DNA of 64,000 nt, taken from Peribacillus muralis. Lineage in GTDB: Bacteria > Bacillota > Bacilli > Bacillales > DSM-1321. A program made the translations under genes and the position numbers. This document shows positions 9,287 to 17,818 of this stretch, in pieces. The notes beneath the pieces were generated by a model. The model saw nothing but the letters and a program-made list of their open reading frames with translations, was not told where the DNA came from and did not search any database. Numbering within the stretch: the stretch's first letter is position 1; the number at the start of each line of letters is the position of its first letter. The DNA is taken from NCBI RefSeq assembly GCF_001439925.1, contig NZ_LMBV01000005.1, forward strand, positions 113,379-177,378, in the 5' to 3' direction.

Positions 9287-10432
9287 ATGAAACAAGCCGT
9301 GCATTTTGGTGCAGGAAACATTGGAAGAGGATTTATCGGAGCACTTTTTTCACAATCTGGATATCATGTGACATTTGTAGATATAGCGGAAAAAATTATC
9401 GATCAATTAAATGAAAAAAAGCAATATCAAGTTAAATTGGCAACAGATCAACAAGAATCGGTTCTAGTAGAAAATGTTTCAGGTTTAAATAGCTTAAAGC
9501 AGGAAGGGGAGGTCATCAAGGCCATCACGGAAGCAACCTATCTGACCACGGCCATCGGTCCGAATATCCTGCCTCATATCGCTCCTTTAATTGCAAAAGG
9601 ATTAGTCGCAAGAGTGAAGCAGACTGATGAAAAACTATATGTGATCGCTTGTGAAAACCAAATCTCGGCAACAGACCTTTTAGAAGGTTATATTCTAGAA
9701 CACTTGGATCAAGATACAAAAGAAAAACTAGCCGATAAAGTATTCTTCTTCAACTCAGCAGTCGATCGCATCGTTCCTATCCAAAATAACGCAGGATCAC
9801 TGGACGTATTGGTTGAACCTTATTATGAATGGGTCGTTGAAACGAATGAAAGCATTCCTGAGGTTGAAGGGATGACGATTGTAAAAGAACTCGCTCCATT
9901 CATTGAGAGAAAACTGTTTACCGTTAATACAGGACATGCATCGATTGCGTACCTCGGTTACCTTAAAGACCGTACTTTGACGATTGACCAATCCTTGGAG
10001 GACGAAGCCATAGTCGAGCAAGTCAAGAAAATACTAGGCGAAACCGGCGACTATTTAATTGGACAATACGGATTGGATGCAGACGAGCATCAGCAGTATA
10101 TTGAAAAAATCATTAGTCGTTTTAAAAACGCCTACTTGAACGACTCGGTGAATAGAGTCGGACGTTCACCGCTGCGCAAGCTCGGGCCGAACGACCGTCT
10201 CGTACGCCCCGCCGTAGAAGCGAAGAAGGCCGGACTATCTTACACGAATTTAGCCAAGGCGATAGCCGCCGCCATGCTGTTTGATTTCAACGAAGATGAA
10301 GAAGCAATCAAGCTGCAAACGATGATTAAAGAAAATGGTGTACCAGCCGTCCTCAAGGAAGTAAGCGGCCTGGGAGAAAACAGTGAAATAACCATTGAAG
10401 TCGTCAGTCATTACAATGAGTTGAAAAAATAA
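9287..10432 (+). CDS. mtlD: Mannitol-1-phosphate 5-dehydrogenase
   Basis: A 381-residue NAD-dependent enzyme that oxidises mannitol-1-phosphate to fructose-6-phosphate, feeding glycolysis. The N-terminal Rossmann motif HFGAGNIGRGF (residues about 5-15) and the catalytic-region lysine motif (FINTGH-like, here FTVNTGHASIAYLGYL) are clear. The frame opens at an ATG at 9278, but that codon lies within the AAAGGG ribosome binding site; the ATG at 9287 is nine bases downstream of it and is preferred. The mtlR stop codon sits in the ribosome binding region, so mtlR and mtlD are co-transcribed. Length is normal for the family. Confidence 0.95.
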   Translation: MKQAVHFGAGNIGRGFIGALFSQSGYHVTFVDIAEKIIDQLNEKKQYQVKLATDQQESVLVENVSGLNSLKQEGEVIKAITEATYLTTAIGPNILPHIAPLIAKGLVARVKQTDEKLYVIACENQISATDLLEGYILEHLDQDTKEKLADKVFFFNSAVDRIVPIQNNAGSLDVLVEPYYEWVVETNESIPEVEGMTIVKELAPFIERKLFTVNTGHASIAYLGYLKDRTLTIDQSLEDEAIVEQVKKILGETGDYLIGQYGLDADEHQQYIEKIISRFKNAYLNDSVNRVGRSPLRKLGPNDRLVRPAVEAKKAGLSYTNLAKAIAAAMLFDFNEDEEAIKLQTMIKENGVPAVLKEVSGLGENSEITIEVVSHYNELKK

Positions 10433-10448
10433 ATACTTTAAGATTTGA

Positions 10449-10474
10449 GGCTCCTGAATGTTCAGGAGCTTTTG
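10449..10474 (+). terminator. Intrinsic terminator after mtlD
   Basis: GCTCCTGAA pairs with TTCAGGAGC and is followed by TTTTG, seventeen bases after the mtlD stop. It separates the mannitol operon from the metallophore locus. Confidence 0.85.
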
Positions 10475-10548
10475 CTTATTTCAAAGGAAAAACAGCATTA
10501 GCTTAATAGTTGCAAGTGAGAAGGGAGAACCAAAGCAATAAAAAAACC

Positions 10549-10578
10549 TTGTAAATAGTAATCGTTACGTTTTATAAT
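10549..10578 (+). promoter_or_regulatory. Promoter overlapped by Zur box 1
   Basis: TTGTAA and TATAAT are separated by 18 bases, giving a plausible sigma-A promoter. Between and over them lies 10553-10573, which matches the B. subtilis Zur operator core TCGTAATnATTACGA with flanking AAA/TTT at 17 of 20 informative positions. A repressor bound there would block RNA polymerase. The transcript would have a leader of about 155 bases before the first importer gene. Confidence 0.75.
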
Positions 10579-10616
10579 GAAGCAGTCATGAATTACGAGG
10601 AGCCGATTTAGGTATT

Positions 10617-10637
10617 AAATCGTAATCGTTTTGATTT
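10617..10637. promoter_or_regulatory. Zur box 2
   Basis: An AAATCGTAATC left half followed by GTTTTGATTT matches the extended Zur consensus at 17 of 20 informative positions. The left half site is perfect, including the TCG that distinguishes Zur from Fur (TGA) and PerR (TTA) sites. Confidence 0.75.
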
Positions 10638-10684
10638 GAAGGGAGGCGGTTACATAAGGCAGACAGTGTTCATCAATAAGTTTT

Positions 10685-10705
10685 AAATCGTAATATTTTC
10701 GATTT
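10685..10705. promoter_or_regulatory. Zur box 3
   Basis: AAATCGTAAT on the left and TTCGATTT on the right match the extended Zur consensus at 18 of 20 informative positions, the best of the four sites. It is centred about 47 bases upstream of the importer lipoprotein start. Centres of boxes 1, 2 and 3 are 64 and 68 bases apart. Confidence 0.8.
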
Positions 10706-10741
10706 ACGTGATGATTCTTGTAATTATGGAGGTAATGGAGG

Positions 10742-12271
10742 ATGTCGAGAAAATATCAATCATTTATTATTGTATGTTTATCATTCTTTCTTTTGGCTGC
10801 TTGTTCCACTGAGTCTGCGAAAGAAAGAGGAGGAGCGGAGAAGGAAGTGAACTTACTTTTTAACTTTGCGACGAGCTCGCTCGATCCGAATGTGGATACT
10901 AGTTATGTGTCAATGCGGGCTGGCATTACGGAGACATTGGTGCATCTCAATGATGAGGATTTGACCATCGAGCCGTGGCTGGCAAAAAGCTGGAGCAGCA
11001 AGAATGGCCAGTTATGGGAGTTCAAGCTGAGGGAGGGTGTGACGTTTCAGAATGGAAAGCCGATGGATGGCAAAGCGGTGAAGGCATCGTTAGAGAGGGC
11101 GATGAAGGATAGTCCGGCGATCAAGAATGCCTTGCGCATTGAATCGATTGAAGCGGATGGGAATGCGCTGACCATTAAGACGGAGGTTCCCTTTCCTGAG
11201 TTTCCTTCTGAATTGGTCCATCCAAATACATCGATCATTGACGTGAAGGAAAGTGACTATATGAACAAGCCGATAGGAACAGGACCATTTGCCGTTTCGA
11301 AATTCATACCAGGTACGGCCGTTGATTTAATCCGCTATGAGTCTTACTGGGATGGAGCCGCAAAGCTAGAGAAAGCCAGGTTTTCGTTTAATGAGGATGC
11401 CAATGCCCGGTCTCTTGCCCTTGAATCGGGAGACGCCGATATTGTTTTCCGTCCGGAAGTGGAAAGCCTGGAAAATTTAGAAGCGATAGATGGAGTGAAG
11501 GTAGAATCGACTTCCACGTTCCGCGTCCATCAAATGACGATGAATTTGGAACGAAAAGCATTGCAGGACATACACGTCCGAAAGGCGATCGATGCCTTGA
11601 TCGACCGTTCATCCATAGCGGATACGATTTTACATGGTCATGCAGAAGTGGCAACAGGGCCTTTTCCATCCACTTTCTCTTTTGCTCCGGACTATCCGGA
11701 AAAAGAGAAGGGAATGAAAGCGGCAAGAACGTTTCTTGATCAGGCGGGATATAAGAAAGTGAATGGTGTCATGCAAAAAGATGGCAAACCGTTAACGTTA
11801 ACACTGCTTACATACAGTTCACGTGCCGACCTGCCGTTAATTGCCCAAGTTTTTCAATCGGATGCCGGCCAATTGGGGATTGATGTGAAAATCAAGCAAA
11901 TAGAAATCCCAGAAGAGTATATGGCTGCCAATCGCGATTGGGATTTAACGACCTACAGTAATTTAACGGCTCCGCGCGGGGATGCCGGCTATTATTTAAA
12001 TGCTACGTATCATCCTAAGGGTGCCTTGAACTTCAGTGGGGCCGATGATGATCATCTGACGTCACTGATCGATAAGCTGAACGTAACGGTCGGACAGGAG
12101 AAGCGCTCGGATTTAGCTGAGGAGATTGCGCTGTATGTGGATGAACAGGTGTATAATGCATTCATTTTACATCCGAATACACTTGTTGCTTTTAATGCCG
12201 AAAAAGTTGAAAACTGGATCACTTCGAAAAGTGAATACTACATGCTGACGAATGAACTGGATGTGAAGTGA
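10742..12271 (+). CDS. Metal-chelate/nickel-type ABC transporter lipoprotein (CntA/NikA-like)
   Basis: A 509-residue solute-binding lipoprotein of the SBP_bac_5 family (oligopeptide, nickel and metal-opine binders). The signal peptide ends in the lipobox LLAAC, with the lipidated Cys at residue 21. The body shows family features such as the SLDP-like SSLDPNVDTSYV near the N-terminus and a GTGPF motif. Family members bind peptides, Ni-histidine or metal-staphylopine (CntA). Three Zur-like boxes upstream and the nicotianamine-synthase-like gene at the end of the locus argue for a zinc(metal)-metallophore complex as ligand. The ATG at 10742 has GGAGG seven or more bases upstream. The first permease gene begins immediately after its stop codon. 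Confidence 0.88.
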   Translation: MSRKYQSFIIVCLSFFLLAACSTESAKERGGAEKEVNLLFNFATSSLDPNVDTSYVSMRAGITETLVHLNDEDLTIEPWLAKSWSSKNGQLWEFKLREGVTFQNGKPMDGKAVKASLERAMKDSPAIKNALRIESIEADGNALTIKTEVPFPEFPSELVHPNTSIIDVKESDYMNKPIGTGPFAVSKFIPGTAVDLIRYESYWDGAAKLEKARFSFNEDANARSLALESGDADIVFRPEVESLENLEAIDGVKVESTSTFRVHQMTMNLERKALQDIHVRKAIDALIDRSSIADTILHGHAEVATGPFPSTFSFAPDYPEKEKGMKAARTFLDQAGYKKVNGVMQKDGKPLTLTLLTYSSRADLPLIAQVFQSDAGQLGIDVKIKQIEIPEEYMAANRDWDLTTYSNLTAPRGDAGYYLNATYHPKGALNFSGADDDHLTSLIDKLNVTVGQEKRSDLAEEIALYVDEQVYNAFILHPNTLVAFNAEKVENWITSKSEYYMLTNELDVK

Positions 12272-13225
12272 ATGCTTCGCATCTTATTCCGGCGATTCAT
12301 TGAGGTCGTGATTTTTGTCCTTGTGATTACTTTCATCTCATTCCTTTTTGTTCGGCTTGCTCCAGGGGACCCGGTTCTCTCGATCCTTCAAGTGGATGAG
12401 GTATCGATCACAAGCGAGCAAGTCCGAGAGCTTCGAGAAGAATTGGGGTTCAATGATCGGCTGTTCGTGCAGTACGGTCATTGGTTCATCGACTTCATTC
12501 AATTGGATTTCGGGCATTCCTATCTGACGAATCAACCTGTGATGGAGATGATCATGAGCGGGCTGCCTGCAACACTTGAGCTGGCGGTTGGCGCATTGCT
12601 TGTTATGCTTTGTATTGCCATTCCTTTAGGTTCGCTTGCTGCTTTGTACAGGGGAAGCTGGATTGATCAGATAAGCCGTGCCGTTTCTTTAGTAGGTGCA
12701 GCCATCCCTAGCTTTTGGCTGGGTCTGCTTTTGATAGATTTATTCGCGGTACGATGGGGAGCGTTTCCAACAATGGGCAGGGACGGATTTCGTTCTCTCA
12801 TTCTGCCGTCGGTCACGTTAGGGCTGGCCATCACAAGTGTGTACGTCCGTTTGCTGCGTTCGAGTTTGATAGATTCCCTCAGTCATGATTTCATTACGGC
12901 TGCCCGCTCAAGGGGGATTTCAGAAATGCGGATATTCTTTGTTCATGCATTTCGTTATAGCCTGCCACCGGTCATTACCGTATTCGGGGTGAGCCTTGGG
13001 AGCCTGATCGGAGGTGTCGTGGTGATCGAAGTGATTTTTGCCTATCCAGGCATAGGGAAGCTGGTCGTGGACTCGATTCGGTCGCGGGATTATCCAGTCA
13101 TTCAAGGGTATCTGTTGGTCATGGCCATCATCGTATTCATCGTCAATAGTGTCGTTGATTTATCTTATCGTTATTTAAATCCTGAGCTAAGACTGAAGGA
13201 AAGGAAGCATGGAAAATGGAGTTAG
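12272..13225 (+). CDS. ABC transporter permease (CntB/NikB/DppB-like)
   Basis: A 317-residue inner-membrane permease of the nickel/peptide (DppB) family. The N-terminus MLRILFRRFIEVVIFVLVITF is the first membrane segment and about five more follow. The conserved EAA-type loop lies at TAARSRGISEMRIFFVHAFRYSL, where it would contact the ATPases. The ATG abuts the stop of the binding-protein gene, so translation is probably coupled. It would form a heterodimeric channel with the next gene product and import the metal complex. The reading frame is of normal length and intact. Confidence 0.9.
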   Translation: MLRILFRRFIEVVIFVLVITFISFLFVRLAPGDPVLSILQVDEVSITSEQVRELREELGFNDRLFVQYGHWFIDFIQLDFGHSYLTNQPVMEMIMSGLPATLELAVGALLVMLCIAIPLGSLAALYRGSWIDQISRAVSLVGAAIPSFWLGLLLIDLFAVRWGAFPTMGRDGFRSLILPSVTLGLAITSVYVRLLRSSLIDSLSHDFITAARSRGISEMRIFFVHAFRYSLPPVITVFGVSLGSLIGGVVVIEVIFAYPGIGKLVVDSIRSRDYPVIQGYLLVMAIIVFIVNSVVDLSYRYLNPELRLKERKHGKWS

Positions 13226-14043
13226 TGATCAAAAAAAAAACCAAAAGGCGTTGGCTTTTCATGGTGATGGCTACAGTCCTTGCTGTTGCGGCTTACGCCT
13301 TTCTTATTTTGAAACATGATCCGGCACTGGTCAATTTGGGAGAAAGACTATGGCCGGCAAGCTTGGAACACCCGTTAGGGACGGATCATCTAGGTCGTGA
13401 TGTATTGACACGTCTTCTGCTTGGTGCACAGCTGACGGTTGGCTACGGACTTTTATCTTTGTTTGCCGCGGTGATCATCGGCGTACCGTTCGGGGTGATT
13501 GCCGGTTTTAAAGGAGGGCTGATCGATCGGATCTTTATGCGCATTGCAGACGCGTTTCTCGCATTTCCTGATACGATCGTTGCCATTGTGCTAAGTGGTT
13601 TATTAGGTCCAGGAATCGAAAATCTCCTGTTGGCAATCGTTTTAGTGAAATGGGTGAATTATGCCCGGCTTGTCCGAAGCACGGTGATCACCGAACGTGG
13701 GAAGGATTATGTCACAGCTGCTAAAATCAATGGATTACGTTCATTTGCGATCATGCGGAAGCATTTATTTCCGCACCTTATCGGGAATGTGCTTGTATTG
13801 GCTAGCCTCGATTTAGGTAAAATCATTTTGCTCATATCTTCCTTATCATATATCGGACTCGGGGCGCAGCCGCCGGCACCAGAGTGGGGAGCGATGCTGA
13901 ATGATGCCCGGCCATACTTTCAATCTCATATGATGCTGATGATTTACCCGGGGCTCGCCATCGTATTTGTCGTCCTTTTATCCAACATACTCGGTGATTA
14001 TTTGCGCGATGCATTCGATGTGAAAAAGGAGGTGGAATCATGA
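13216..14043 (+). CDS. ABC transporter permease (CntC/NikC/DppC-like)
   Basis: A 275-residue partner permease of the DppC family. It has a cytoplasmic basic N-terminus (KKKTKRRW), a first membrane segment near residues 14-32, the family motif HPLGTDHLGRDVLTRLL, and an EAA loop near TAAKINGLRSFAIMRKHLFPHL. Its start overlaps the preceding permease gene by ten bases and its stop overlaps the next gene in an ATGA junction. The pair should form the membrane pore of the importer. Confidence 0.9.
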   Translation: MELVIKKKTKRRWLFMVMATVLAVAAYAFLILKHDPALVNLGERLWPASLEHPLGTDHLGRDVLTRLLLGAQLTVGYGLLSLFAAVIIGVPFGVIAGFKGGLIDRIFMRIADAFLAFPDTIVAIVLSGLLGPGIENLLLAIVLVKWVNYARLVRSTVITERGKDYVTAAKINGLRSFAIMRKHLFPHLIGNVLVLASLDLGKIILLISSLSYIGLGAQPPAPEWGAMLNDARPYFQSHMMLMIYPGLAIVFVVLLSNILGDYLRDAFDVKKEVES

Positions 14044-14837
14044 GCATTTTATCCGTAAGGCAGCTTCATATCATGGGAAAGCAAAATCATATCGTCAAGA
14101 ATCTTTCATTCGATGTGCATGAAGGTGAGTGGTTCGCACTTGTCGGACAAAGTGGAAGCGGCAAAAGCATGACGGCCATGGCAATAGGTCAGCTGCTTGC
14201 ACCTAATCTCCAAGCGAAGGGCGAAATATGGTACGGGGAAAGAAACCTATTGGCGCTATCACCCTCTGAAATAAGGAAGATTCGCGGAAAGCGCCTAGCT
14301 TATATTTTTCAAGATTACCAGGGTTCATTCACACCTTTCCTTACCATCGGTCAGCATTTCGACGAATATCAGAAAACACATTTGAGCCTTTCCAAAAAGG
14401 CAAGGCGGCAGCAAGCGGTCAAGGCGCTCATATCGGTGGGCCTGAAGGAAGATATCTACAGCAGATACCCATTTCAATTAAGCGGTGGTCAGCTTCAACG
14501 CGTATCCATTTCAATGGCCCTGCTGCTTGAACCGGATATTTTGATAGCGGATGAACCGACGACAGCCTTGGACAGTGTATCTTCCTTTAAGGTTTTAGAG
14601 CTGTTATCAAGGCTCCAAAAAGAAACCGGATGTGCAGTCTTGTTCATTACCCATGATTTGCGTCATGTTAAGAAATATGCGGATCGCATTGCGGTCATGA
14701 AAGACGGAGCCATCATGGAGATTGGTGACAAAGATCAAGTATTGAATCATCCCAAGCATGCTTATACGAATGAACTGATTCAATCATCGCCATCATTGCG
14801 CAGAATGCCATTCAAGCTTGAAGGAGTGTCAGGATGA
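14040..14837 (+). CDS. ABC transporter ATPase (CntD/NikD-like)
   Basis: A 265-residue nucleotide-binding subunit. Walker A is GQSGSGKS, the signature motif is LSGGQLQRV, Walker B is DILIADEP and the H-loop is FITHDLRHV. It begins inside the preceding gene's ATGA stop/start overlap. The sequence groups with the NikD/DppD half of the two-ATPase importers. It powers uptake with the following ATPase. Confidence 0.9.
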   Translation: MSILSVRQLHIMGKQNHIVKNLSFDVHEGEWFALVGQSGSGKSMTAMAIGQLLAPNLQAKGEIWYGERNLLALSPSEIRKIRGKRLAYIFQDYQGSFTPFLTIGQHFDEYQKTHLSLSKKARRQQAVKALISVGLKEDIYSRYPFQLSGGQLQRVSISMALLLEPDILIADEPTTALDSVSSFKVLELLSRLQKETGCAVLFITHDLRHVKKYADRIAVMKDGAIMEIGDKDQVLNHPKHAYTNELIQSSPSLRRMPFKLEGVSG

Positions 14838-15598
14838 GTTTATTAGACGTACGAAATGTCCATAAAAGCTATGAAACCGGAGTGGAAATACTAAGGAATG
14901 TAAATTTAAGCATCGAAAGGAAGGAATGCCTCGGGTTAGTGGGAGAGAGCGGCTGCGGAAAAAGCACACTGGCAAGAATCATCCTTCAGATTGAATCCTT
15001 TGACCAAGGCTGCATCTTATTTGAAGGAACCGCACTGCAAAACAAAAATGAAAGAAGTCTAAACCCATATCGGAAGAACATCCAGGCTGTTTTGCAAAAT
15101 CCTGCCGCTGCTTTGAATCCAAAACTAAAGATAAAGAATTCATTAATGGATCCTTATCAGCAATTTGGCAGCGAGATTACCCTAAAACATTTTACGTATA
15201 CAAGTGAAGCGAACTTTATCGGACAGCTGCTGGAAACCGTGGAGCTCCCAAAAAGCTTTGCCGAACGTTACCCGCATGAGTTAAGCGGCGGACAAAAGCA
15301 GCGGGTGACGATTGCACGCGCAATCAGCATTGAACCGGCCCTGATTATTTTGGATGAACCAGCTTCAAGCCTGGACGTGCTGTCTCAAGCGGCGGTGCTT
15401 AAATTGTTAGGCGGGCTGAGGAAGACATTGGACATTTCCTACCTATTTATTTCTCATGATCTGTCGGCAGTACAGCAGATGAGCCAGAGGATTCTGGTGA
15501 TGAAAGAAGGGGAAATCGTGGACTCCTTTGAAAAGGAGCTGCTCTTTGGTGAGGACCGTCATCCTTATACGAAAGAATTGATTTCACTGTTTGAGTGA
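14834..15598 (+). CDS. ABC transporter ATPase (CntF/NikE-like)
   Basis: A 254-residue second ATPase of the importer. Walker A is GESGCGKS, the signature is LSGGQKQRV, Walker B is [13 protein letters not shown] and the H-loop is FISHDLSAV. It overlaps the previous gene by four bases. The five importer genes thus form one tightly coupled unit. The next gene is 72 bases away and has its own Zur-like box, so the exporter and synthase can probably be transcribed separately as well. Confidence 0.9.
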   Translation: MSLLDVRNVHKSYETGVEILRNVNLSIERKECLGLVGESGCGKSTLARIILQIESFDQGCILFEGTALQNKNERSLNPYRKNIQAVLQNPAAALNPKLKIKNSLMDPYQQFGSEITLKHFTYTSEANFIGQLLETVELPKSFAERYPHELSGGQKQRVTIARAISIEPALIILDEPASSLDVLSQAAVLKLLGGLRKTLDISYLFISHDLSAVQQMSQRILVMKEGEIVDSFEKELLFGEDRHPYTKELISLFE

Positions 15599-15622
15599 AT
15601 AGGTAGGACGAGTCCAGTTTGT

Positions 15623-15643
15623 AAATCGGAATGATTTCGTTTT
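15623..15643. promoter_or_regulatory. Zur box 4, upstream of the MATE-synthase pair
   Basis: AAATCGGAATG followed by ATTTCGTTTT matches the extended Zur consensus at 17 of 20 informative positions. It lies in the 72-base gap between the importer ATPase gene and the MATE gene, about 38 bases upstream of the GTG start, and implies a second zinc-responsive promoter. Confidence 0.7.
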
Positions 15644-15670
15644 TGATTTTAAATATAGGGAGGAAGTAAG

Positions 15671-17008
15671 GTGAACCACCGATCATATTTGGCCTTGGCC
15701 ATTCCTCTGACCATATCGACGATAACGACACCGTTGATAGGTGCGGTGGACACCGCTGTTGTAGGTCAGTTACCAAACCCCGCTTATTTGGGCGGCGTAG
15801 CTATAGGTACGGTCATTTTCAATACCTTGTATTGGCTATTTGGCTTTTTGCGTGTGAGCACTTCGGGATTTGCTGCCCAAGCACTTGGGGCAAACGACGA
15901 AAAGCAGAGCATGTTAGCTTTTTTAAGGCCCTTTATACTGGCGATTGTTGCAGGGATAGGTTTCATCCTGCTTCAGGGACCAATTGAACATGTTTCTTTA
16001 ACACTGATGAATCCGGAAGCTGACGTACGAAGATATGCAGCTGAATACTTCAGCATTCGAATCTGGGGTATTCCTTTCACTTTGATGAATTACGTCATAT
16101 TGGGATGGCTGATGGGGATGTCCAAGATCAAGGTTTCGCTAGTTTTACAGGTGTTCATGAACTTGATGAACATCGCCCTGGATGTGCTGTTTGTCCATGT
16201 TTTCGAATGGGGGGTGGCAGGAGTAGCGATAGCGACCCTCCTTTCGGAAGTGACGGCCTTTTTCATCGGACTGATCGTAATTGTAAAAGCGTCGCCGCAT
16301 CGAATGGAACTGCCTCCATTGAATGAGATGTTCAATCTTTCATCACTTAAGAAAATGATGTCGGTGAATCGGGATTTATTCATCCGAACGCTTTGCTTGT
16401 TGGCCGTTTTCAATATCTTCACGGCAAAGGGTGCCTCATATGGAACGGAGATATTGGCGGCGAATGCCGTTCTCATCCAGATCCACTATATGATGGCTTA
16501 CTTCTTTGACGGGTTCGCTAATGCTTCAAGCATACTTGTCGGAAAAGCGATTGGTGCTAGAGATAGACACTTATATAAGAAAACCCTAAGTCTATCGTTG
16601 CAGTGGGGTATCCTTTCCTCCCTGATGATGGCTGTCAGCTATTATCTATTCGGTGAAAGCATCCTGCCGCTTTTCACACGAATACGAAGTGTCATTGAGC
16701 TGGCAAACATGTATGGAATTTGGCTTATTTTGTTTCCTCTATCGGCCAGTGTAGGTATCGTTTTCTACGGTGTCTTTACCGGGGCAACAGAAGCTGCCCC
16801 GATTCGTAACTCGATGATCTATTCCTTGATTGCCTTTGTCATAACACTTTATATTTTTGTGCCGACCTATCAAAACCATGCATTATGGCTCGCTTTTACT
16901 GTATTCAGCCTAGGGCGATCGGTATTTTTGGCAATGTATATACCACGATTAAGTAAAAAATTATTTCCTAATAGGAGTGTGTGCCTTGAAAACGATCAAA
17001 TGGTCTAG
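15671..17008 (+). CDS. MATE-family efflux transporter, candidate metallophore exporter
   Basis: A 445-residue multidrug/toxin extrusion protein of the DinF-like branch, with about twelve membrane segments and the N-terminal motif IPLTISTITTPLIGAVDTAV typical of the family. MATE proteins export organic molecules using Na+ or H+ gradients. The GTG at 15671 follows GGGAGGA at good spacing. The 3' end overlaps the start of the nicotianamine-synthase-like gene by 23 bases, so the two are co-expressed, and a Zur-like box lies upstream. From this it is inferred to secrete the synthase product. Known staphylopine-type loci use MFS (CntE) or EamA-type exporters, so a MATE here is unusual. DNA-damage-related DinF function is the alternative. 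Confidence 0.88.
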   Translation: MNHRSYLALAIPLTISTITTPLIGAVDTAVVGQLPNPAYLGGVAIGTVIFNTLYWLFGFLRVSTSGFAAQALGANDEKQSMLAFLRPFILAIVAGIGFILLQGPIEHVSLTLMNPEADVRRYAAEYFSIRIWGIPFTLMNYVILGWLMGMSKIKVSLVLQVFMNLMNIALDVLFVHVFEWGVAGVAIATLLSEVTAFFIGLIVIVKASPHRMELPPLNEMFNLSSLKKMMSVNRDLFIRTLCLLAVFNIFTAKGASYGTEILAANAVLIQIHYMMAYFFDGFANASSILVGKAIGARDRHLYKKTLSLSLQWGILSSLMMAVSYYLFGESILPLFTRIRSVIELANMYGIWLILFPLSASVGIVFYGVFTGATEAAPIRNSMIYSLIAFVITLYIFVPTYQNHALWLAFTVFSLGRSVFLAMYIPRLSKKLFPNRSVCLENDQMV

Positions 17009-17804
17009 GAACCAGGAAAAAATCATTCATACATATATGGATACGTATAAGATTTTACTGGAAGAAAAAGATTTATCACCAAAAAATCCAATCATCAATC
17101 GCGTTTTAACCGAACTGGTTTCGCTGATTTCGAAACCGTTGGACCAGCATATGGCAGAAGAAATTCTCAACCATGATCAAATCCGCTCGATTCGGGGTGA
17201 TATGCTGGATAAGCTGACGATCGCCGAAACATCGATGGAGAATCATTATGCAAACTTATTTGTTGGCAGTGTGAACACCCTTGAGGATTTTCGTTCCTTC
17301 CTTTATTGGGGGAACTACAAAGAACTAATCAAAACGGAGATCAATGAATTGAAAAAGGTGAAAAATGATAGTCAATCATTCGCATTTGTAGGTACGGGCC
17401 CTTTGCCTTTAAGTCCATTGTTGCTTCAACAGGAGCTTGGAGCAAATATGACTTGTCTTGATATAGATGAACAAGCCTATTCGCTAGGCAAACGGATCAT
17501 CAAGCAACTGAAGGGAGAAGCGACCTCGAATTATATCTTAAATGATGGCGCCCTTCATGATTATGGGGAGTTTGATTTGGTCTGGATTGCCAGCCTAGTT
17601 CCTAATAAAGAAGAAATACTGGAAAGAATATATGAGACGAACCCACACGCAACCGTGGCAATAAGGTCGGTGGACGGCATTCATCAATTATTATATGAAC
17701 CCGTTGATGCGACAAAATTCAGTAAAGTGATATGTCAGGAAGTCGGGAGAACCATAGCCGACTCTTTCATCATCAATTCAACCGTTTTTTACACATTTAG
17801 ATAA
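16986..17804 (+). CDS. Nicotianamine synthase-like metallophore biosynthesis enzyme (CntL-like)
   Basis: A 272-residue protein of the nicotianamine synthase family, the same length as S. aureus CntL. These enzymes transfer aminobutyrate groups from S-adenosylmethionine to an amine acceptor: SAM in nicotianamine synthases, histidine in CntL. Visible features are an N-terminal helical region, FLYWGNYKEL with a conserved Tyr at residue 111, the SAM-binding FVGTGPLPLSP at 134-144, the acidic LDID at 158-161 and WIASLVPNKEE. The TTG at 16986 has AGGAGTG seven bases upstream; a GTG at 16977 lies inside that site. It overlaps the MATE gene. No opine dehydrogenase (CntM) or histidine racemase (CntK) lies in the window, so the product may be a nicotianamine-like molecule or be finished by an enzyme encoded elsewhere. 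Confidence 0.85.
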   Translation: MKTIKWSRNQEKIIHTYMDTYKILLEEKDLSPKNPIINRVLTELVSLISKPLDQHMAEEILNHDQIRSIRGDMLDKLTIAETSMENHYANLFVGSVNTLEDFRSFLYWGNYKELIKTEINELKKVKNDSQSFAFVGTGPLPLSPLLLQQELGANMTCLDIDEQAYSLGKRIIKQLKGEATSNYILNDGALHDYGEFDLVWIASLVPNKEEILERIYETNPHATVAIRSVDGIHQLLYEPVDATKFSKVICQEVGRTIADSFIINSTVFYTFR

Positions 17805-17818
17805 TGACACGATGAAAT

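Noticed and set aside
9278..10432. mtlD as the opine dehydrogenase of the metallophore locus
   Set aside because: Its sequence is clearly mannitol-1-phosphate dehydrogenase, it belongs to the mtl operon, and a terminator separates it from the metallophore genes.
10553..10705. Fur or PerR boxes instead of Zur boxes
   Set aside because: Fur half sites read TGATAAT and PerR TTATAAT; all four operators here carry TCGTAAT or TCGGAAT half sites with the Zur-type C-G pair.
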